From Diacronema lutheri (lineage: Eukaryota; Haptophyta; Pavlovophyceae; Pavlovales; Pavlovaceae), in NCBI GenBank assembly GCA_019448385.1, contig JAGTXO010000053.1:1-64000 (forward strand): a stretch of DNA of 64,000 nucleotides. Reading direction: 5' to 3'. Numbering within the stretch: position 1 is the first letter of the stretch; the number at the start of each line of letters is the position of its first letter. A program made the position numbers and the translations under genes. The notes under the pieces were generated by a model that made no database searches, was not told the origin of the DNA, and saw nothing but the letters and a program-made list of their open reading frames with translations. Positions 43,090 to 52,830 of the stretch are shown one piece after another.

Positions 43090-43945
43090 AGCGAGGAGCG
43101 GGCGTGGACGATCGACTCGGGGCAGCAATTCTTGTCGGCGTTGTCTTGCTAGTGCAGGCCGCCGTGCGTCAAATTTCACCAGACAATGTCGGGCAAGCAT
43201 CCCAGCCAATTTTACGGAACGTCGTGCGCGACGGACACAACCTCGTCGATCAGCTCGCGCATGTCCGTGTGGACGGCCCGCGCGTCGCCACGCCCGCGGA
43301 TCTTGTTCAAAGTCAGCACGCCCGTCCAACGCGCACGCGTCGCTCGGTGCCCTGCTGGTCTTTGGCCACCAAGTCCTCGAATAGTGCGCGCAACGACGGC
43401 GCGGGCCGGCTGGCGACGCTGGTCAAGCGCCGCCTGAACCGGCCGCGTCAATCGGCGCGTAGCCGAGCGCAGGCCGAGGGGGGGGACACCTGCCATGGCC
43501 GCAGCAGCCTCGGTCCCAGATGCGCACGCAGCAGCCTCGGCGAAGGCCGGCTTGCCCCAGAGCGTGGTCGACGGGCTCGTGCAATTCGCCCCCCAGGCCC
43601 GCCGGCACCTCAGGCGCACAGTCGCCGTCGGCGCCATTCGAAGACCAGACGTTGCGCAGGTAGGCGCCTGTTCCACGACGCTCGTATGGCGGCCACCCGC
43701 CCTGAGGGGATTGGTGCCGCCAGCGCCACCGTGCGCGGCCGGCGCGGGCGAGCTGGGCGCGCTTGCTGCTGGGGCAGCCGTATCGCCGCCCCTTCGCCCG
43801 CGCCCGCGCCGAGCTCCGCGCTCGCCATTTTGTCCTGTCCTCACCCCGCGCCCAGAGACGCGCCCAGCACCGCAAACATCGCGCACGCCAGCCAACGCGG
43901 CAGACCTCCACTCGCGCGCCGCCCCCTTTTTATCGCGTGTTGGGA
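43090..43945 (-). repeat. Element E1 (copies at 55150-55690 and 59050-59760)
   Basis: The minus strand gives, in order, AGLGGELHEPVDHALGQAGL, VSPLGLRSATRRLTRPVQAA and GRGDARAVHTDMRELIDEVV. The same series occurs on the plus strand at 59050-59760. At the other copies it follows Helitron helicase remnants and so may be the 3' part of one element. Its function is unknown. Confidence 0.65.
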
Positions 43946-43999
43946 TAAATATATTGGAGCGTGCAGCCTGAGATCGTATTCCGATTATACTAACGGCGC
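43944..43999. promoter_or_regulatory. Half-copy of the shared module plus ACTAACGGCGC motif
   Basis: AATATATTGGAGCGTGCAGC and CTGAGATCGTA are followed by TATACTAACGGCGC. No gene start is adjacent, so it appears to be a stray copy between E1 and the 191-bp repeat. Confidence 0.5.
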
Positions 44000-44012
44000 T
44001 TACGTCAGGACA

Positions 44013-44204
44013 GCGGGGTCAGCACCAGCTGCGGGGGATCGAGTAGCCACCAATGTCGTCGATCCCCGTGCATCCCGGTCACCAGCGAGCTAGCAGCGAG
44101 GCCCGACGGGCCCAAAGGGCCCGCACGTGCCTAACCGCCGCGCACTGCCGGTCGCGTGCCGCCGCCCGCGTGCAGGCGATACACGCCGTCCAAGCCACCG
44201 CACG
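44013..44204 (-). repeat. Inverted copy of the 191-bp element
   Basis: It is near-identical to the reverse complement of 39521-39711. With that copy it brackets 4.3 kb holding the GT34-like gene, Helitron remnant H1 and E1, giving the appearance of long terminal inverted repeats. Confidence 0.85.
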
Positions 44205-44220
44205 ATATACCGATTATACG

Positions 44221-44385
44221 CCCGCGCGCAGTGTCTTCTCCATGCGCTCGCTTGAGGTGGCGCTCGTGGCGCAGGGGGCCGGCGGGCGCTGTTTTGGTGG
44301 TGCGGTGGCGGCGTAGGGGGGTTTCGGCTCTCGTGCGGCTTTCAGGCGTGATCTCACACTGCACGTTCCAATATATATACGGGAA
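44221..44385. repeat. Long form of the shared module
   Basis: CAGTGTCTTCTCCATGCGCT through GGTGGTGCGGTGGCGGCGTA to TTTCGGCTCTCGTGCGGCTT and then ACTGCACGTTCCAATATATA. The same sequence runs inverted at 63476-63640, and its middle part occurs at 58134-58215. This defines the full module as roughly 150-200 bases. Confidence 0.7.
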
Positions 44386-44840
44386 CTGGCGGGGCGAGAT
44401 CACTGGAAAGAGAGATGCAACAAGAAGGGGAGAGGGACGGGCGCGGGACGCGGGCCAAGCGCGTGCGCGAACCCACCCGACGTAGACGGGCAGCCAGAAG
44501 GCGAGCGCAAGAGCGGGAGGAGTGTGTCGGTGTGGAGGATTGACATGGGGAGAAGGCCAGGAGGGAGAAGGAAGATAAGTTCCCCCCCCCCCCCGCACCG
44601 ACTTATGCAGTCTCGCAGCGCCCGACAACACCCCGCCACCCCGGCGTCACACCGCCCAGACGCCCGCCCACACCCGGCGCACCGCGCAGCACAAAACAAA
44701 GCCGAGTCGCGGGGAAAGAGAACCAGGGCACCAGCCCACCAGCGCGCCGGCGAGCGCCAGCAGGCCTGCGCCGGGAAAACCAGGTGGCGAAAGAACGAAT
44801 GAGCGCGACGATGGCTCACGCACGGCGCGCCGGCCACCCG
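44386..44840. other. Intergenic, no gene recognised
   Basis: It contains a 13-C run (44582-44594) and purine-rich stretches. The perfect hairpin CCCCACTGC-CACC-GCAGTGGGG at 44847-44868 follows. On the minus strand that hairpin lies just 3' of the Helitron helicase remnant H2, where Helitrons carry a terminal hairpin. A CTRR terminus is not evident. Confidence 0.35.
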
Positions 44841-44869
44841 GGTAAACCCCACTGCCACCGCAGTGGGGA

Positions 44870-45600
44870 ACCCCGGAGCTGAAGGCCGTAGGAGTGCTGC
44901 GCCGGCGCGAAACGCTGATATATCCCAGCATAGCGGCCTCGTCGCGCGCTACCGCCCTACTACTCAGCGACGTAGCGAAGCACCTCGCGTGACGCCGTCC
45001 AGGTTGAGCGCAGGGCGGATGCGCGACGGATGGCTCACGGGCAAGGCGCCGACGGAAAGCTAGCCGTACGCGAAGCACGGATCGGCGAGCCGCATGCCCG
45101 CGCACTCGCTCGCCTGCCTCTGCGCCTTGTTGGTCGTCATCGCGAGCGCAGGCCGGACGGCTAACTGGCGGCGCGTCCACATGAAAGCAAACGTGTTGTC
45201 TATCCGCGAGACGTGGTCCACGCGCGGGATGAGCACCGTGCGATCGATCCTCGCCGCGATAACGCCGCGCCGCGCCGCACGCAGATGAGCAGCCGTCTGC
45301 CTGCGCGCACCCGGCGCAAGATCAGCCACGTGCCGTTGCACAGCCCGTCGCGTGGCGCAAGGTTGCGTAGGAGCACCACGACCATCCCCGGCTTGCCGTC
45401 AAGAGCTTGCCCTCCCATCATCGTCGCGCAGCAGGCCGCGGGTCGCGCAGGCTGCCATGGACATTGATTGAACGATGCAATTGTACGTGCGAACAGCCGC
45501 GAGGCGCGTCGCTCCGCGCACATGGTGCAGCAGCAGCACGCGCAGACAGGAGCGCTCGCCGTTGCTCCGAAATTTTAGAATTCCCCGCTGAATGTACGTG
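44870..45600 (-). mobile_element. Helitron helicase remnant H2
   Basis: Minus-strand blocks in order are KFRSNGERSCLRVLLLHHVR (near 45510-45590), GMVVVLLRNLAPRDGLCNGT, WLILRRVRAGRRLL, IDRTVLIPRVDHVSR, FMWTRRQLAVRPALAMTTNK and LADPCFAYG. These are successive Helitron/PIF1 motifs (RFFLRLLLHHVRGA, LLRNL...GLCNGTRL, IPRI, RRQFP...FAMTINK, HGQLY). They fall in several frames, so it is a decayed copy. It is the longest helicase stretch in the window. Confidence 0.75.
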
Positions 45601-46319
45601 CACAACGACGCCGGCGAGGACGCAGAGCACGCCGGCAAGGCTGCGTTCGTGTCGACTGCGGCAAGGAGGCTGAGCACATCGGTGGCGGGTCTGCGGCACC
45701 TTTCCGTCTTTAGTGAGGCGTGCGCGCCGGCCGCAACCGCTGGCGCGCCGACGGTCGGCGCGCCCGCGGGCGTGCTCGCGCCCGGCGGCGCGGCGTATAC
45801 AGGGCGCGCGGTCGGCCGCAAGCGCGCAGTCTGCAATTCTGGTGGCGCGATCCGTTGGCCTTGCACAACGACGCTGGTCAACAAGCTGCGGCAGAACCTG
45901 TCCGGACCGTTGGCATGAGCATTTCCCATCGGTGCGATGCTCCTCGAGACCTACTTGCGCGCATCCGAGCGAGGATATGCGGAGCGACGAAATTGATGAG
46001 GAAAATGGTTTTTGGCCTATGATCGCGCACATGGAACAAATTCGACCACGATATCGTTTCCATACCTCTCATATCCCCATTCGGCCAATTCTGCGACGGA
46101 GCTTTTCTTCGGTCAAAGGAGCCTCCACGCCGGCGCCGGATTGAGCGACGGCTTGAACGGCGACAGTTCGAACCAGTGCGCCTAAGAGAAGAGCCGTTCC
46201 GGTCTCTCGCCTTGCGACGACGGCTGCTGAGAGCCATCGTTTTGTGTCGGCTTCTCGAGGTCAAGGAGTTTGGCTAGCATAAACGCCGTCCTCCAGGCAC
46301 ACTTCCCTCCCCCCCCACT
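45601..46319. other. Helitron-flanking DNA, no further gene recognised
   Basis: The minus strand has moderately long frames (ARPVYAAPPGASTPAGAPTV) that may be upstream parts of the H2 protein. The less GC-rich stretch 45960-46260 shows no motif I recognise. Confidence 0.35.
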
Positions 46320-46820
46320 TTGCCTTCACAGAGGATGTGCGATGACGACCGACAAGGCGTAGGGGTAAGTGCTCGAGTGCGCGGGTGTGTAGCTCGCCGA
46401 TCCGTGCTTCAAACACAACTTGTACGTCGCCGCCTCGCGCGTGGCCCATCAGTCACGCATCCGCTTTGCGCCAATCCGGTAAGGCGGCAAAAGGGAAGGG
46501 GGGGGGGGGGGGGGGGGGGGGGGTCTGTGGCTGGTGAAAGCTACTCGCCCATGCCCGCGCACCTCGTGTACCGAGAAAAGCTGAGGCTACGTCGGCGGGG
46601 AGAGTACAGTGGCCGTGGCGCGCGACGAGGCCGCGATGAAGGGGGCGGCGCGGGGCGCGGGCATGGGCGAGGCGACGGCGATATGGCGGCCGCAGAAGCA
46701 AGCGCGCTCAGAGCGACCGCGCCGGCCGCGCACGGCGGCGTTGGCGGCGCCAACGGAGGTGGGCGGCCGTCACGCGAGCGGCGCAGAAATGGCGCCGACG
46801 GCGCCTGTGCATTAAGGAGC
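46320..46820 (+). mobile_element. Helitron remnant H3 with a 26-G run
   Basis: The blocks are a degenerate DDRQGV for NKAQGQ, LADPCFKHNLYVAASRV-like residues, a G run at 46498-46523, VARDEAAM at about 46615 and ATAIWRPQKQARSERPRRPR, the last matching E3 at 59100. It stops at about 46815, where copy F4 begins. Confidence 0.6.
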
Positions 46821-46834
46821 TGCTACGCGTCCAC

Positions 46835-47785
46835 CACGAGGCGGTGCTGTGCGTCACGCTCGGCAGCCTCCAGCTCCGCCCGGCTGTGCTCGATGCGGTC
46901 ACGCGGCCGCGCTAAACGGACACGCTCGAAGGGCTCCTCGCGCGCGTCAGCTGGCAGTGCGGCGCGAGGGCGAGCACGTGCGCCATGCTCGCCACGTTTT
47001 CCAAGCAGACGGGCGCCGGCGCGCGCGTCGAGCTCAAGGCCCTCTGCACGAGCTCCGACCTAGATGGGTTGATGGCAGCTGCGGGCGGGAGGTGCCGCGG
47101 ACGCCGCCGCCGCCGCTGCTCGTTATGCTCGCCGCCGACTCGTCGGCGGCGGCCTCTTCCCGCCCGACCGCTCGAAGGGTCAGCCGACCTTGCGCACGGC
47201 AACGTCCGAGCTCGCCGTCGAGCTGCTGCGCGACGCGCGCGCGCTGGTCGGCACGGACGGGCGGCTCGTCGTGCTGTGCCTCGAGGCGTCCAATCCGCTC
47301 TGGTTCTGCCCCAAGGTGCGCGAGCTCGAGCTGCCGCGGACGCGGACGGACGGCGTGCGCGCGTCCGGCTGCACCTGCCCTGCGAGGTGCAGCGCTACGC
47401 GCGGCACGACGGCTGGCGCTGCTGGCGGCGCATCGACGTGGCCGGCGGCGCGCGCGATCAACGAGGCGGTGCTCGACCACTTCGTCGCGCTTTCGGCCGC
47501 GAGGGTTTTGCGACCTTCGAGTTTGCGGGCGGCGGCGAGGCGAGCTGGCTGTGCGACAGCGTGGCCGGCACGACGACCGTCGCGGCGTGCGCGTCGCTGC
47601 CGCCGCGCATGGGCGATGGGCAGCTGGCCATCCGGCGGCACACGCTCGATGTGGCCGCCGACGCGCCGGCGCACGCCGTCGTCTCGCTCCGCGTTGCGCG
47701 TGTGAGCGACGCCATCCGCCGCGCGGCGGACGACGGCGGCGCGCGTGCCGAGCGGAAAGCGCGCCACGCGCGCGTGTTCTGAGCT
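46835..47785 (+). pseudogene. Giant-family copy F4, first part
   Basis: ALCLEASNPLWFCPKVRELE and INEAVLDHFVALSA (in different frames), then FEFAGGGEASWLC, correspond to LCLEAANPLWFCPQ and FEFAGGRDSGRWLL of F2. A stop near 46915 and several frame changes show decay. The upstream part of the family (OTU-like region) is absent because Helitron remnant H3 adjoins. Confidence 0.55.
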
Positions 47786-48613
47786 GTGGCGGCCGCGCTG
47801 GGCGACGATGCGAGCCTGAAGCACGTGGTCGAGGACCGCCTGACGGGCACGCCCTCCCTTGGCAGGCTCCTCGCGCTTTGGGAGAATCGCCACGGGAGCT
47901 CGGCGGCGCCAGCCAAGCTTGCGGTCGAGGACGTGCTCGGAATGGCCAAGCGGACGGCCGACGCAGCGGCCAGCCGAGCGGACGAGGTCTATGCGGCTGG
48001 CCGCGCGCCCGTGCCCGCGCTCGACGGCACAGCGCTGCGCCGCGTGCTCGACGCCGTCGGCGCGGGCGCGCAGGCGCAGCGCAGCTTGCGCTGGCACGAC
48101 GAGCGATGGGAAAAGGTCACGGGCAGCAAGGTTGGCGACGTCGGGGGGGTGAACGACAACGCCGGCGTCGCGCACGACACGCGCATTGACGAGTACATGC
48201 ACCGGCTGCGGCGCGAGGTGCGGACCAGCATCCTCGGCGAGGCCGTCGCGCTGCGCAAGCTGGCGGCCGCGTACGGCATCACCGTTGTGAGCAACCTGCT
48301 GATGGTGCGTGCGGACCCGCACGACAAGAGCGCGCCGTTCGCCTTCTCGCCGGACGGGCTCGCCATCCTCGCCGGCGACAACGAGCAGGTCCTTTTCGAG
48401 GTGGAGACGCTCACCAAGGCGGACGCCAAGGCGCGCGATGACGGGCCGCCGCAGCCGCAGCGCGATCAGCTGCAGCTCGGCATGCACGTCCTCGGCTTGA
48501 GCAAAGCGCTCTACGTGCAGTACCTTCGGCACGAGGACCGGATCGTCGTGCACGCCGTGACGCGTGGCGCTGGAGAACTCAAGTTTGCGCAGCCGAGGGT
48601 GCAGGCCTCCTAG
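47786..48613 (+). CDS. YqaJ-type PD-(D/E)XK nuclease domain (in F4)
   Basis: The frame of 276 codons begins directly after the preceding stop. Its second half shows a YqaJ/lambda-exonuclease order: HDTRIDEYMHRLRREVRTSI, LRKLAAAYGITVVSNLLM, APFAFSPDGLAIL (Asp near 48352), VLFEVETLT (48398 onward; E-V-E, where the usual motif is E-V-K), and RDQLQLGMHVLGLSKALYVQ, the hallmark Q-x-Q-x-x-M helix. In characterised families such domains are 5'-3' exonucleases acting with single-strand annealing proteins. The E-x-E in place of E-x-K may weaken activity. In the family this domain lies between the F2-type middle part and the Fanzor-like part. In F2 the matching place is a microsatellite. Confidence 0.6.
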   Translation: MAAALGDDASLKHVVEDRLTGTPSLGRLLALWENRHGSSAAPAKLAVEDVLGMAKRTADAAASRADEVYAAGRAPVPALDGTALRRVLDAVGAGAQAQRSLRWHDERWEKVTGSKVGDVGGVNDNAGVAHDTRIDEYMHRLRREVRTSILGEAVALRKLAAAYGITVVSNLLMVRADPHDKSAPFAFSPDGLAILAGDNEQVLFEVETLTKADAKARDDGPPQPQRDQLQLGMHVLGLSKALYVQYLRHEDRIVVHAVTRGAGELKFAQPRVQAS

Positions 48614-50104
48614 TCGCGTGTCATCGAGCTACGCGCGCGGCTCGAGCGCGCGCGCGCCGACCACCCGGCTGCGAGCCGGCGGCACCGGCGGCAGCAGACG
48701 CCTGCCGGGCCGCCGCTCGTGCTCGCGCTGGACGGGCGCATCCCCGCCGCGCGCGCCGCCGCGCTGCACGCCGTCGCGCACGGCACCGCGAGCGCGGCGG
48801 CGGTGGCAGCGACGGCGGCGACGGGCGACGCGACGGCGTTGCAAGGCGCGATCGCGGCGCTGCGCGAGCCCGTCGGCGATGCGGCGATCACCAGCGCAGC
48901 GCGTGCGGAGGGCGCGGCCGTCGAGCGGGTGGTCGAGTACCTTGGGCAGTCGGCAGGCGACGCCGCCGCCCTCGGCACGGCCGAGGCGGCCGAGAAGGAG
49001 AGGACGGTCAACGCCAACATCTGCGCGCTGCTGTGCGAGCACGTGCGCGTCGACAACGTGGTGTGCGTCGTGCGGCTTTGCGGCTTCGGCGTCGATCTCT
49101 CAAAATCGATTCGCGCCGCCCCCAGCACGGCCGAATGGCACGAGGGCTGGCTCGACGTGCAGTGCGTGCTGCTGCGCGCGCGCCGGCGCGGGTGGCGCGA
49201 CGACGACTCTGTGGCCGTCGGCATGCGCGGTGGGCGCTGATTCGCGTGCGAGTTCGGCCGCGCGCGGCGGCTGCAGTGGCGGTCGGTCCTGCGCCGCGCG
49301 CGCGGCGGCGTCGACGGGACCGGCGAGGAGGCGTTCGCGCTTGTCTACGTGCGGCGCGGTGCGGCGACCGGCGACGCGGCTGGCGACGCGCGGATCGCGC
49401 AGGCGCGCGGCGGGCGCGCGCGCAGGCGCACGCGCGGCGGCGCGCGCAAGCGCAAGCGCGGCGCCTCCGCCGGGCTCGAGGCGGCCGCGCCCGCCGGCGC
49501 GCCGGCGGGCGCTGCTCACCGTCCGCCCGCCAGGCGTGCCACGGTCGCCGCGCGCATCACGCGCTCTGTGACCGAGGCGCAGCACTCGGCGCCTGCCGCC
49601 ACGGTTGCACCTGTCTTCGACTGGCGCGCCGGCCGCCCGCCCCCTGCCGCTCGAGCCCGCCACCCGCGGCCGCGTGGGCGCGCGCCACCGGGCAAGGCCT
49701 GGGACAGCGTCTCGGGTGCGTGGGCGGACAAGCCGAGTGGTGCTGCCGTCGCCGCCGCGCCGCCCGCCGCCGCGCCGCCGCCCGCCGCCGTGCCGCCGCC
49801 GCCGCCACCGGCGGCGCTCGGCCGCCGGCAGCACGTCGGCGCGGGCGACAGCGCGGCGGGCCGGCGGCTCGCGGCCGTCGCACGGCGGGAGCGCGGCGTG
49901 CGCGCACCGCCGCCCGCCGCGCGCTTCCTCGCCACGCTGCCGCCACCGCCACGCGACGGCCTCGCGCGCGCGCGCAAGCAGGCGCGCGCGAGGCGCAACG
50001 CGGACGGACGGCCGGCGCACGCGCGCGCGGCCAACGCGCGCGCCTTCTACCGCGGCGTGAAGCTCGGCGTGCACGCAACGCGCGGTATCGTCGACGCGCG
50101 CCAC
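48614..50104 (+). pseudogene. Giant-family copy F4, linker and peptidase-like region
   Basis: After a TAG, blocks are LVLALDGRIPAARAAALHAV, VEYLGQSAGDAAAL, ICALLCEHVRVDNVVCVVRL, then after another stop (49240) RRLQWRSVLRRARGG and AFALVYVRRGA, followed by a basic Ala/Pro-rich linker (KRKRG) and FYRGVKLGVHATRGIVDARH. The first half could be another degenerate USP-like module. I recognise no catalytic residues. Confidence 0.4.
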
Positions 50105-52814
50105 GCCGACCTCCCGCAGGCCGTGCTCGCGGCGGAGGCGCGGGCGATCCACGCGCGCTCCGCCGGCGGCGTCGCACGGCTCGCGCCGGACGACGTGCGC
50201 GACCTGTGCGACGCGCAGGTGGACGCCGATCGCGCTGCGGTCTGGGTGGCAGTGGACGCGCACAAGACGACGCGCATCTGTGCGCTCGTCACGCGCAACG
50301 CGAGCTTGGCGGGCGCGGCGCTGCTCGTGCTGCACACGCCGGCAAAACGCCGGCGCGCGCGCTCGGGCTCGTGGCGATGCGCTCGCGCGCGCCGTCGTCG
50401 GGCGCGCCGCGCGACGCACACATGGCGCTGGCGCAGCGGTTGGACGTGCGGATGGTTGCGATCGCCGCGGCGCGAGGCGCGTCGCCGCTCGAGCTCGAGC
50501 TCGCGCTCGCGCCCGAGCCGCAGAGCGCGTGCAACGCGCGTGCGGCCGCGCTGCTCTCCGTGCAGGCTGTCGCGGACGCGAGCGACCGCCCCGCCGCTGA
50601 GGACGCGCTGGCCGCGCTTGACGACGCGCGCGGCATCGACCGGCTTTGCCACGCCGTGCGGCAGCAGATCGAGGCGAAGCTCGCGTGGCGGCGCGCCGAC
50701 GGCGCCGTCGGCGCCGACGGCGCTAGCGGCGCGCCCGCGCTCGCGCCTGCCGCCGCACCGCCGGCGTGTGCGCCGGCGCACGCTGCCGGCGAGGCGGCAG
50801 TCGACCAGGCGATCGTCACGCGGGTGCGCGACGCGCTGCGCGCGTGGGCGACGACTGGCACCGCGCCCAGCGCGGCGGTGCTCGATGACGCCTGCGCCGC
50901 GTACACGGCGCGCGCACGCGCGCGCAAGGACGCGCGCACGGCGCTGGGCCCGACGCGCGCGGCCGAGCTGCTCGCCGCGGCCGCGCGCGGCAGAGCCGAC
51001 GGGGCGGATGCCGCGCGCGCGCTGCTCGGCGGCACGCCGCACCTGCTCGTCGTGCTCCTCTGCGCGCCCGTCGCGGCGCCGTCCGTTCAGTCGCCGCGCC
51101 CGGTCGGGCTGCTTGTCGCCGACCGGCCGACGGACGACTCGCGCCCGGCCGCGCTCGTGCGCTACGACTTTGCGCCGCTCGACGCGGACGTGCCCGTCGC
51201 GGTCGGCGCGCATGCCGTCGCGCTGGCCGGTGTGATCTGGCCGCCGCTCGCGGCCAAGGGGGAGCCGCAGCCATCGCCCGTCGTGCGCTCGCAGCCGCGC
51301 GGCGGCGACGATGGCGCGCGGGCGCTCGCAACGTTCGCGTGCCTCGACGCGCTGATGACCGCCAGTGTCGGCGCGCACGGCCTCGCAGGCGGCGCGGGCG
51401 TGCTGCTCGCGCTGGTTGCGCAAGGTGCCGCGGCCACTTAGCGCGAGCGGCAGCTGCGCGCGGTCGCCGAGCGGCTGGGCGGCACGGTTGCTGGGTGATC
51501 GAAGACGCGCTTGCGCGCGGCGGGCGCGAGCGTCGACGATGAGGTGGGCACGTACGAGCGAGCACGCGCGCCGCCGATGGCGCGACGGCGCGCACGCGCG
51601 GCAGCGTGCTCCCGGGCTTCGTGGTCAACCGCTCGACGCTCAACGCGGGGCCGCAGGCGGTGACGGCGCAGCCCGGTGCGCGGAAAAAGCTGCGGCGCCT
51701 CGTGACGGCCGTGCACAGGCTCACGACACAAGCGTACCGCGTCATCAACAAGGTCGTGCGCGACGAGGCTGCGGTGACGAGCGCGCAGGCCGCCGGCGCG
51801 GCGTCGGGCGGCCCGTCGACGAGCGTGCACACGTCGACCACGATGGACAAGGGAGCCGTCCGTGCGATCTTCTCGGCCATCGGCTGGCACAGTGACGAGA
51901 GCAGGTACGGTGCAGCGCCCCAAGGCAAGCCCGCCGAGCAAGCCGCCGCGCAGACCAAGGCGGCGACGGCGCGCCGTCGGCGAGATGGCCGAGGGCGTCC
52001 AGCCGGTCTGCGCGGTGGGCCTCACGCAGATCCTCGCGGAGGAGGCGGCGCAGGTGTCCGCCGCGTGCCTGATGCACCCATCGCGCGTCGTGAACGGGCT
52101 GCTCCGCGACGTCGCCCGCGCGGCAGTCGAGCGCGACGAGGCGCCCGTCGCGCTGCCCGAGATGCAGCGAAACGCGCGCGTGCGCGAGCGAGCTGTGCGA
52201 GCTGCTGCTGCGCGGCAACGTGGCTGGCGCGCGCGCCGGCTGCCCCGCCGCGCGTGACCGCCACCTGCCTGACATGGTCCTCCACGCCATCAACTACGAG
52301 TGCGCGCCCACGCCGAGCGAGAGGCACACGACGCGCTACTTCCTCGTGCAGATCCGCAACCTGCAGCACGTGGCCGAGGGGCAGGCGCTGCTCTGCCGGC
52401 TCGCGCGCCTGTACACGCAGCTCACCGGCCGGCCGCCGCGGTACAACGTGGCGCCGCTGCGAACGCACAATGTGCGCGCGGCGCGCTGCTGCCGCTGCCG
52501 TCACCGTACGCCCGAGCGCGCGCGCCCCGCCGTGCGCGCCGCCGCGCGGCGAGGTTGCTCACGCGCCCGCGCGCTCGCGCGCCGCGCGCTGCGTGCAGGT
52601 GCGCACGGGCGCCATCTGGAACACGCTCACGGACGACGAGCGCAAGGAGCTGCGCGCGCAACTCAAGGCGCTGGACCTGCGCGACCACCATGGCGAGCCG
52701 ATCAAGTGGGGAGGCACAAACGGCAACACCCCGCCGATGTCGGACGTGCGCGTCAGGTACGCGGTCTTTGCGACGCGCTTCGACATCTCCAACCGCGTCT
52801 TCGACTGCCGGTGA
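50105..52814 (+). pseudogene. Giant-family copy F4, Fanzor-like N-terminal region without RuvC
   Basis: 50105-51440 is nearly the same as F2 28426-29750. It has at least one frame change (near 50345) and stops at 51439-51441 and 51496 that F2 lacks. 51600-52471 then parallels F2 30300-31157 with further frame changes near 51975 and 52190. After a 127-base intron the last exon (VRTGAIWNTLTDDERKELRA, VRYAVFATRFDISNRVF) aligns with F3 exon 2 (IFSHFVSLDERAM). The stop at 52814 precedes any RuvC sequence, so this copy is truncated. Confidence 0.65.
52472..52598 (+). other. Intron of F4
   Basis: The donor CACAAT|GTGCGCGC and acceptor GCTGCGTGCAG|GTGCGC give 127 bases, which restores the frame between LRTHN and VRTGAIWN. 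F2 has the same donor but lacks the acceptor. Confidence 0.65.
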
Positions 52815-52830
52815 CGGATGGGGATCTGCG

